From the NCBI GenBank assembly GCA_014058105.1, contig JACGCM010001272.1, positions 1,054,001-1,118,000 on the forward strand: 64,000 nt of DNA, in the 5' to 3' direction. This DNA comes from Kingdonia uniflora. Its lineage: Eukaryota > Streptophyta > Magnoliopsida > Ranunculales > Circaeasteraceae. This document shows, in pieces, positions 56,560 through 64,000 of the stretch (position 1 is the first letter of the stretch; the number at the start of each line of letters is the position of its first letter). The notes beneath the pieces were generated by a model. The model did not search any database. It was not told the origin of the DNA and saw nothing but the letters and a program-made list of their open reading frames with translations. The position numbers and the translations under genes are program-made.

Positions 56560-57665
56560 GTTAGGGCAGATTTAGTTGATTTGTATCTTTCGTTCATCAT
56601 CCTTTCTTGTTCTTGCTTGACATACCCATTGACCTTGGTGATCACGTTTTCCATGGTCATGGGTTTGTTTATGAAGATGTGCTCCTTTGCTTTGCAATCG
56701 AGTTGTAGAGCATTTGCAAATGCAGTAACTGTTATTTTCTTATCTTTATTGTGAGCATATGTCTTGACAAAAATCTTTTGTAGTTGGTCGAATGTAAGGA
56801 TAAAATCTTCAGGTAGATATTAGAACTACCGTAGCGGTCCTCCCAGTAGACTTGTTGCGAACAGATGACATAGAATATGGTTGAGATTTGAATACAATCC
56901 CAATGAATTACATAATTGCTGAATATGCTCCCTCGGATCGGTGCCTTTGTACTTACAAATCATGGGAGTACAGAAACATGTTAGTACTGCCATATCAAAT
57001 AACTCTTTAGCAATCGAACTACGTTACAACTTGGTAAAATCATCCTTACTGCCTAGAGCTTGAGCTTTAATTAACTCCTTGATACGTTGATTCATGTGTT
57101 CTTGAGTGACGTACTGACATGGTACCTTAATGACTTGGCTAGTTGGTCAAGAATTATGAGTACCAATGCCTTCGCTTAAACATTCATGTACTGGTATCCT
57201 GGGTTGAGGTCATTGCTCCTCCACTTGTCGCTTCGAAGGTCGAAGGCCTCTACAGATATCGGACTGAGCTTCTCTTCCCAAATAAATAGAAGCTTGTGGT
57301 TCATTCTAAAGACCTCAAGAATTAACTTTGCTAGTTGCTCCTCGAGGCTGCAATCTTTCTTGTGCAGAAATACGAGAGTTTGCTGGCACTTGATCACGAT
57401 CTCTGGTAAGGGGTACTTGTTGAGTATCTTGCAAAGAGGCTGCATAGTCGTCATCCGTTCTTCATGTATTTTGAATATTGTCAAATGATCTTAAAGCCCG
57501 CTTTCGAGCTCTTTCTCGTGAAGTTCACGGTCAAGAGCTAACTGACGCTCGAGCTTATTATGCTTCTCTATTTCGGTGTGGAGATTTGCCTTTAGTTCAG
57601 CAAGTTGTTCCGGTTCAACTAAAAGATCGAGCTGGACTCCTGGTGCTGGTCGCTTATAAGTAACC
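56560..57665 (-). pseudogene. E8 gag
   Basis: ATG at 57665: MVTYKRPAPGVQLDLL, followed by a coiled-coil-like stretch (EIEKHNKLERQLALDREL) that ends in a stop near 57493; the frame resumes with the piece 57176-57484. The capsid part holds YKGTDPREHIQQL (about 56925-56965), matching E1 gag. Starts 80 bp inside the LTR. Confidence 0.65.
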
Positions 57666-57746
57666 ATGATTAAAAATAGATAGAGGAGTAAATGTATGCC
57701 TTAGGATATCGTGGAAAATGTCTTCTTGCCTACAGGCAGCGCCAAA

Positions 57747-58211
57747 TATAATGGCCTAATTTTATAGCTCGAAATTAGATCTTACTATAATTGCACCTAT
57801 GATAAGAATTAGTATAATTTAAGAAATACTACATGTGACTTAGCATGGAAAACCTTTGAATAGGTAAGAAATCACGACCTTCAGTTGAGGATTTTGTAAC
57901 TGCAGCATTTATTGCTTGAGGCTGATATTATATTCCAGGTGATCTCTTGAGTTTAAAATACTTGATCTTTAGAGATAAGGGTTCTTGGTCCTTTCTCCTC
58001 TGGAACTTATCCATTATATAGACCTCACTCTCAGTTCGTTATCATGTAGAAGCAAGTTCCCCTAAAAATTGGCCAAGTGGAAGTTGAATGTGTAACTACT
58101 AGTTCATGGGAGACAGGTATTTTTGACTTATTCATATTTGTTGTAGTACTTGATCCACGTTCCCTATTAGTTTACGGTCTAGGTGTCAATACTGATTGTA
58201 CATGTCACGTG
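57747..58211 (-). repeat. E8 5' LTR, interrupted
   Basis: Plus strand begins TATAATGGCCTAATTTT (TG end mutated to TA) and follows the E3 LTR until GTACATGTCACGTG, where the E9 LTR starts. Confidence 0.8.
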
Positions 58212-59155
58212 TGTAATGGCCTAATTCTGTAAGCTCGAGATGGCTCGGAATTAGCTCTTACATCAATATTACTGTGACAAAAACTAACATGAAATAAGAA
58301 ATTAAACAAGTGATTTATCGTAAAAAAAAGTCTGAATAGGTAAAAAAACCATGACCTCGAGTTAAGGATTTTTGTAATAGTGACTTTTATTGTTTGAGGC
58401 TGATATCATATTACAAGTGATCTCTCGAACTAGAAATACTCGATCTTGTAAATAAGAAGTTTGGTGTTTTGAGAATCAAGAAAATGTAGTTTTCCTGGTA
58501 ATTTCTTATGCATTTTTCTGGTCTTTATCTCTTTTAGAACTTTTTCTTTATATAGGCCATTTTTGCAGTTCTTTATCGTGTTGAAGCATGTTCTCTGAAC
58601 GATACGGTAATTGGTGTTTGACTGAATAACTATTGAGTTCGTGAGAGACAGGTGTTTTTGACTTGTTCATGTTTTTCTATTGAGCTTGACCCACGTTCTT
58701 TATCAGTTTATGGCGTAGGTGTTAATGCTGACTGCTAATGTCACGTATAAAATGCGTGAGTCTGACATAGAGATAGTTTGAACTTAAAATAGCTCAAATT
58801 AGTTCAGATCGAGGGATAGGCCCCTACAATCGACCCCTCACAACCGAAGTCACGAGTGGCTTTAGTTGAGAAAGAATTTATGGGTCTATGGGTATATGGG
58901 TTTTAGAAGTTTTAAAAATAAAGGAAGTAGTGATGTGCATTTGACCGCATGGAAAATACAGGTTTTTTATGGGGGGATGTTTATACATTGAATGATGATG
59001 AGAATATTTATGTACGCGACGGTTGGGTTTTCGAGAGTTTCGTCTAAATTAAATGATAACGCTTGGGAAATGTACCTGTACATTAAATATTAGGGGTATA
59101 TAAATAGTACATGTACCAAGGATTGTGGAAAAGTACTCTAGAAATCTCAGTGACG

Positions 59156-59700
59156 ATGGTGATGACCCGAAGAATGGTTCATGAAGAGAAAATTCATGTT
59201 GAGATGCAAAAGTTAAAATTGAGATATTTTGGTGATCAGTCATTGGAGATGCCTACCCCTGTTCCCGTTCCACAGACGTATCAAGGCATGTCGGAAGAAG
59301 AAGCCGCTGAAGCTGAAGAAGATTTTTACTGTATGTAGAGATTTTATCACGTTGTCTTGACATGCGAGCAATGTTAGAGGTGTCTCCGCATCTTTGCGGA
59401 AGATAAGGTTTGGGAGACAGATGCAAGGGTTGGCATAACTGTGAGGCAGTTGCGCTGATATCTTACATAGGATTGGAGTCTCAGTTTGGGCCCTCCTCAT
59501 CTCTACCAACTCTGCAGAGGTGAGGGTTATAGAGGAAGCAACGGGGGTAGTGGAGAAGGGAGACAGAGAATGGAAGTCTGCTTCTGTACTTTCATCATTT
59601 CTTGGCGCTAAGAAGACCTTCAGTTTGAAGAGTTGGTTCAAGTATGGACTTCCTCTCTTCCATAGTTTCCATTTGAAGCTCGACTCCATAACTAGACTTT
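59156..59700 (+). pseudogene. E9 antisense gene A
   Basis: TATATAAATAG at 59097-59107, ATG at 59156: MVMTRRMVHEEKIHVEMQK, RYFGDQSLEMPTPVPVPQTY, GMSEEEAAEAEEDFYCM, stop at 59336-59338. The LRIFAEDKVWETDARVG block and a Gly-rich tail around 59520-59570 follow in broken frames. Very close to the E4 copy. Confidence 0.65.
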
Positions 59701-59736
59701 GACCAAACTTATTGGAAGGAAGATCAACATGTAAAG

Positions 59737-60085
59737 GTGCACTTCAATTTCGTTGAAGCAACTCAAACTACTGGCGACCTCACTCAGAAGATCGAGAAGA
59801 AAAATGCTAAAATTTGTAAAGGGAAAAAAGTGCTCGAAGAGACAAAGGAAAAGGCAGCGAAACTCAAAAGCCAGAATGATGTACTGATGGTAAAGAGTAG
59901 GGATCCTGACATGGCTCGATACCATATGCAGGCGTTAGAAAAGTAAGAGGAAGGGCTAAGTTGTTTTATGGCCAGTCTGAAGGACCAAATGATCAGCAAA
60001 ACAAATGAACAGGCGCAGACTCAAGCTGATCTAGTGAGTACCAGAAGCGAGCTGGCGCGATTGAAGAAGAAAATCAACTCAAATT
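59737..60085 (+). pseudogene. Coiled-coil fragment, probably of antisense gene D
   Basis: Frame DLTQKIEKKNAKICKGKKVL ... AAKLKSQND ... MQALEK, stop, then LKDQMISKTNEQAQTQADL and ELARLKKKIN. Heptad-rich and charged like gene D of E5, but without unambiguous sequence identity. Confidence 0.45.
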
Positions 60086-60188
60086 AACTCAAAACAAGAC
60101 TCAACTAACTACTGCAATCACTCTTCAAAAGATAATCTTAGGGTTTCCAAGGTTCCCAAATTAGATTTTCGCAAAGCTTGCTTTCATT

Positions 60189-60219
<31 letters not shown>

Positions 60220-60274
60220 GTTTTCTATCTGTAAGTGAGAATTTGGAGACAATAAATTAGGGTGTTTTACAGAG

Positions 60275-60408
60275 ATGACGACCATGGAGAGCTTGGTTGG
60301 TCTTGTTAACATAAGTAAGATTGATTATACAAAGCTCAGAGATTTTGGCAGTGACAACGATTTTACCCATTATGGGAAGGTCTTCCTTCTGTCAGTGTTC
60401 TTAGTGGT
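60275..60408 (+). pseudogene. Decayed first exon of a dynamin-related protein (DRP1-like)
   Basis: MTTMESLVGLVN is the start typical of plant DRP1 proteins; LRDFGSDNDFTHYGKVFLL parallels the following LGDxG...LWExLP segment with many substitutions. The Gly-rich GTP-binding loop that should follow is absent: the sequence changes after 60408. A (CT)n leader (60202-60220) precedes it. A broken host-gene fragment; the match rests on a short N-terminus. Confidence 0.45.
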
Positions 60409-60414
60409 TAAAAT

Positions 60415-60427
60415 TGGTATCAGAGCC
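60415..60427 (+). other. tRNA-Met-type primer-binding site
   Basis: TGGTATCAGAGCC, complementary to the 3' end of initiator tRNA-Met. It could be the start of the pararetrovirus genome (which uses this primer) or a leftover of an LTR element whose LTR is not seen on the left. Confidence 0.55.
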
Positions 60428-60869
60428 AGTGTACGGATTACCCGGTGCTTATCCTTAAGGCCACAGACAGGAGGTCATCGACAATTTGGTAGCAGCACGA
60501 ACAACGGCTCTAAGGCAGATAACTCAAGTATACACACTCTTTCATTTCAATTATTCAACTTCTTTTGGAAATATTACAATTATGATTTAGTATATGCTTA
60601 TCTTTGATCTGCCGAAATAAAAGACCAAAGAAAATTATTAATCTTTAAAATATCATAAGCATAATAATTCAAAAGTAAATAGTAGATTTATCTTTGATCT
60701 ATCGACACAAAATATTAAAAACATAATAATTTATTACTATTTATTTTGTGTAAATAGTAAAAAAGTGAATATTAGATTTACAGTTCATAAGGACCACTTT
60801 ATGTGTCGACATCTACTTTTAATATAAAAAACCACTTTGTTAAAAGAAAAATAATTGAGACAACCCACC

Positions 60870-60904
60870 GTGTCAAAGAAGACACGTCTTACGCACTATA
60901 AATT
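60870..60904 (+). promoter_or_regulatory. Possible pararetrovirus promoter
   Basis: GTGTCAAAGAAGACACGTC, then TTACGCACTATAAATT: an ACGT core and a TATA box about 15 bp apart. Such elements occur in caulimovirid promoters. Here it lies downstream of the primer site, which is not the usual order, so rearrangement or coincidence is possible. Confidence 0.35.
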
Positions 60905-61479
60905 GGTTAAAAAGGAGACTGATAAACCCTTTTTGATTCATCAACGTGCTTTAAACAAAAAACCATTACCTTCAGAACCCATGCTTAAAGCTCTAAACAC
61001 TCAAGAATTCTTACCAAAAGCTCTGTAACTTCTCAGGCTACTATATAATACTGCTTGTTATCATATTATTATCATTTTTGTGTTCAGCTATCATTTGTTG
61101 TTTCTATATTATCATAGTATTATCTTTATCGTAAAAATAGATAAGAACCCAGAGTTTACATGACTCAATGCTTAATTACATACCTCATCAAGATGAGAGA
61201 TGTCAAACCCTACGTCAGGAGTCCATTGATGCGAGAGTTGGGGAGGTCAATAAACCACAAATTAACAAGAACCCATGTATTCATAATATGCATAGATACC
61301 CCTGTGAATGTCTAATAATGCACAACGACCAGACAAAGAGTTTTCTACTTAGTCTCAAGTGCTTGAAAGCACATAGGATTCCATAGAATCCGGGAAGGCC
61401 AGAAATAGAACCAGAAACTGAACCTAGTAATTCTTATGACAACAGTATAAATCCTGAAATGGAATTATATGAAGTTTAT

Positions 61480-62200
61480 GAACAATAAAGAAATTTCTCC
61501 ACTGATTTAATTATCAGAAAAGAAAAATTTAATAAAATTATAAAGAAAAAGCTTTCTTTGGATAAAAATAAGATATTTAAGGTTCCGAACAATATATCTA
61601 AGATTGCAGGAATGCTTATTAAAAAAAAATTGGTTTATTTTGGCGTTAGCCATAAAGAATTTAGTCTTGATATAAAAGACACATCAAGACATATAAATTT
61701 GCCTCTCATCACAAGAGAAGACTTAAAACTAAGAATAAATGTCATCCCAAAAGATGACAGGAGTAAAATAGGTTATGTACATCTAGGGAGAATCCAGATT
61801 ATGATAAAGTCACACTTTTGAGAAGGAATTAATACACCTATTAAAGTAGCAATACTTTATAATCTTATTAATAACCGTAGAAATGCATTATTAGGAATAG
61901 TTGAAGGGAACCTAAGTTACAAAAATTAGTCTTTTCAATATACCTAAAGTATACAATAAGTCTACATGACAAAAATCTAAACAAAACTTTAAGTTTAGCC
62001 CATTATTTTAAAAGATCTGAACTTGTTAAACCAGGAAACAGTTCTTTCTGCATCACATATGTTTTAGGATATGCTTTAACTAACTCTTATCACAGAGAGT
62101 TATTCATGCAAAATGAAATGATTGAGATATATAATATCTTCTCTAAAATTGGAAAATTTTACCAACCTCGGATAGAGAAATTAGATGAACTTCCAAAAAA
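61480..62200 (+). pseudogene. Pararetrovirus movement-protein region, broken
   Basis: The piece 61558-61821 includes VHLGRIQIMIKSHF, the core motif of the caulimovirid movement protein family (30K superfamily), ending in a TGA at 61819-61821. The same frame goes on with INTPIKVAIL and ALLGIVEGNLSYKN, then decays through many stops. Movement proteins open plasmodesmata for cell-to-cell spread. This copy cannot make a full protein. Confidence 0.75.
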
Positions 62201-62849
62201 TTGAAGCCTAAACATAAGAGAAAAACCCTTCTAGGTTAGCAAAGACCAACGGAGATATACGTACAAAATGGACAGATAAAAGTAAGAAACTCTTCCAGGT
62301 TCCAAATTAGGAAAGATATATTAAAAGAAGAACCTACAAACCAATCCCTTGCAGAAATTAGACGATTGTCGGTAAAATAGATACTCTCCAAAGGGCCCTT
62401 TCGGACTAATAGAACCAATAAAAAATTAGAGAAAATAAAATTAAGTATTTAGAGAGATGTTTTTTTCCCATCTCTTACCTCAAATTATGGAACACATGAC
62501 AAGCGTCAAAGAGCTCCAAATGGATATATCCAGCAGACTCCTTTAAGCAAGATTGTTACGGAGATACATGATTTATCTCTCAAAGAAGAAAGCTTAAGTG
62601 CAATACAATTAAACAAAATCACTGAGGAAATAAACCAAAGTAATATATTATAAACCATATTAAACATACTAATGGTTATAGAGACAACAGGGAGATTCTT
62701 TTCATAGAATTTGAAACCACCACTAACAATACTAAATATCAGCAAGTATATTTAGGAAAAAGTTAGAAGACAGGTTTGAAAACCCTGAAAAAATAAATCT
62801 AGACACCATCATCGAACTCTTATCTATGGATGATAAGGAATAAGGAGAA

Positions 62850-64000
62850 AAAATCTGCATGGCCAATAACAGATACGAAGACGATGAATCTGTAAGATCA
62901 GAAGACGACTCAGAATCAAATGAAGAAAATATTTAGAAAAAGATAAAAATGAACTTACAACCTTCTAGAGAAGAAGGCCAAGGTTCTAAAACAAATACTA
63001 TAAGACAAACCTATCTTAACATAAATGTTAAAAGTGAGGAACAACAGATAAGAAGAAGGTATGAACTCAGACCAGAGGAAGATGCTGAGTTTGAAAGAAC
63101 TAGAACTATCCCTATCAGATCTAATACCACTACGAATAGAATACCTAACTTCCACAACACTAATATCCCTACATAATATCAACTAAAATAATGAGTTGGC
63201 ATTCCTGAAACATCTATTTTGGATATAGATTGTATCTGAGAAAGAGAAAAATTAATAATAGAATGGTGCGCTTAAATCAGCATTATCATCCAAACTACTT
63301 CAGAACTAACAACAAACCTACAAGTAGTAAGAGCATTAATTTACCACAAACTAAGTAGAAATGTAAGAACATGGTTTGACAAACTTACAGAAGAAGAACA
63401 CAATGGATTGGGTCAAGGATGTAAAACTGGACTCGAATATTTAAATAAAGTCACGGATGCCATTTACAGAGAAATAGTTGGTGAGGATAAAAAGTAATAT
63501 AAAACCCAAATATCCCAATTAGAAGAAGTCTAAGCTACATGGCATTTGGATAGCCTTACCATTTGCAATATGTACTATTTTGACACATACACATGTGAAT
63601 ACAAAATATTTTACCATAAACTTAATAAATCAGTTCAGGAATATTATAGAACTTTATTTTATAATAAACTTCCAGAAAATATTACCCGAGTATTCAGAGA
63701 AGAATTTACCAACTAGGATTTTATCCCAAATACTCTTAGGGAATGAGTAAAATTCCTAAAACAGTATATTATACTAGCTTGTCAACAACAGATAGTCACC
63801 AAACAACTTAAAGGTAAAGATAACATCTATTGTGACAAAACAAATGCCGATAAACCAAGAAAATATAGATGCACTATAACATCCCATAAAAAGAAAAAGA
63901 AATTATTTAAAAGGGAATTTTCACAAAAAAAATACTGATTCAAAAAATATAAAGGAAAAAAGTTATTTAGAAACAAAGAAAACCTCATTTTTAGAAGAAA
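62850..64000 (+). pseudogene. Pararetrovirus coat-protein region, broken, continues past the window
   Basis: The frame readable from about 63236 shows TWFDKLTEEEHNG, SLTICNMYYFDTYTCEY and YRTLFYNKLPENI, matching caulimovirid coat-protein segments. In-frame stops near 63497, 63532, 63713, 63744 and 63937 break it. A Lys-rich stretch at 63840-64000 (HKKKKKLFKREF) leads towards the expected zinc finger outside the window. Upstream, 62949-63176 is an open charged piece. Coat protein packages the viral DNA. Confidence 0.7.

Larger units (their letters stand above)
54982..58211 (-). mobile_element. E8: Tat-type element, 5' LTR, gag, PR and part of RT
   Basis: Minus-oriented. 5' LTR (57747-58211, cut by E9), PBS (57730-57746, TTTGGCGCTGCCTGTAG on the minus strand), gag, protease, start of RT. 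Cut on the left by LTR e. Its LTR resembles the E3 LTR. Confidence 0.8.
58212..60085 (-). mobile_element. E9: Tat-type element, 3' LTR and antisense gene remnants, inserted in E8
   Basis: LTR 58212-58828 (617 bp) starts TGTAATGGCCTAATTCTG and ends GGCCCCTACA, next to a decayed polypurine tract (ATCGACCCCTCACAAC). Gene A follows on the plus strand, then a coiled-coil frame; B and C are missing, so an internal deletion is likely. Confidence 0.75.
60415..64000 (+). mobile_element. Endogenous pararetrovirus relic (Caulimoviridae), cut by window end
   Basis: A tRNA-Met primer site, an AT-rich leader-like segment (60430-61480), a movement-protein-like region and a coat-protein-like region in the order found in this family. 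All frames are broken by many stops and frameshifts. MP followed by CP in one stretch suggests a petuvirus- or florendovirus-like genome plan; genus is not assigned. RT and RNase H would lie beyond 64000. Confidence 0.75.

Noticed and set aside
21981..58211. E3 LTR and E8 LTR as the two ends of one huge element
   Set aside because: They are similar, but an intact F-box gene, the S/T duplication and other unrelated DNA lie between them and no E3 gag-pol-antisense continuity is visible; two separate copies are simpler.
58212..58828. E9 LTR and E4 LTR as a pair of one element
   Set aside because: Both have a polypurine tract on the same side, so both are 3' LTRs of different copies.

Overview
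The window is plant nuclear DNA, most likely from a flowering plant (probably a dicot; the species cannot be read from the sequence). Support: an intact F-box/DUF295 gene, an intron-less tRNA-Leu(UAG), Ty3-gypsy elements of the Tat type, a complete Ty1-copia element, a MULE with a 9-bp target duplication, hAT elements, and an endogenous pararetrovirus relic. Base composition is AT-rich and at least 80% of the window is mobile DNA, much of it nested.

Layout. 1-9384: Tat-type gypsy element E1 (minus orientation): 5' LTR, gag, PR, RT, RNase H, second RNase H, INT, then an antisense gene on the plus strand. 9385-12304: old sequence with a tRNA-Leu gene and a decayed RNase H fragment. 12305-19181: a MULE with long TIRs and TSD TTAATGTCA, carrying a decayed mudrA-type transposase and a convergent GRF/CCHC zinc-finger gene. 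19191-21980: unassigned. 21981-29450: two 3' halves of Tat elements (E3, E4), E4 inserted into E3, both with plus-strand antisense genes. 29451-36861: a third element (E5), opposite orientation, with antisense genes on the minus strand. 36205-38043: three LTRs in alternating orientation. 38409-39617: the F-box gene, the only clearly intact protein-coding host gene. 39785-45143: a duplicated AT-rich segment holding a solo LTR, a fold-back MITE and an orphan MULE end. 45883-52287: complete copia element with TSD TCTCC. 52327-54295: hAT ends, one carrying the first three exons of a CYP65/PUB49-like gene. About 54690-58828: gypsy LTR fragment, E8 gag-PR-RT, and E9 inserted in the E8 LTR. 59156-60408: E9 antisense gene remnant and a dynamin-like exon. 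About 60410-64000: broken pararetrovirus movement- and coat-protein region.

The most interesting system is the antisense gene block of the Tat elements. Between the INT end and the 3' LTR, and opposite to gag-pol, up to four separate genes (called A, B, C, D here) recur in the same order in several diverged copies. A, B and C each have TATA-like boxes; C has a conserved TGACGTCA palindrome 15 bp before its TATA in both E3 and E4; D has a first intron of 78-79 bp kept in three copies. Antisense ORFs are known in Tat-lineage elements; a multi-gene, spliced, separately promoted antisense block is the feature worth following up.
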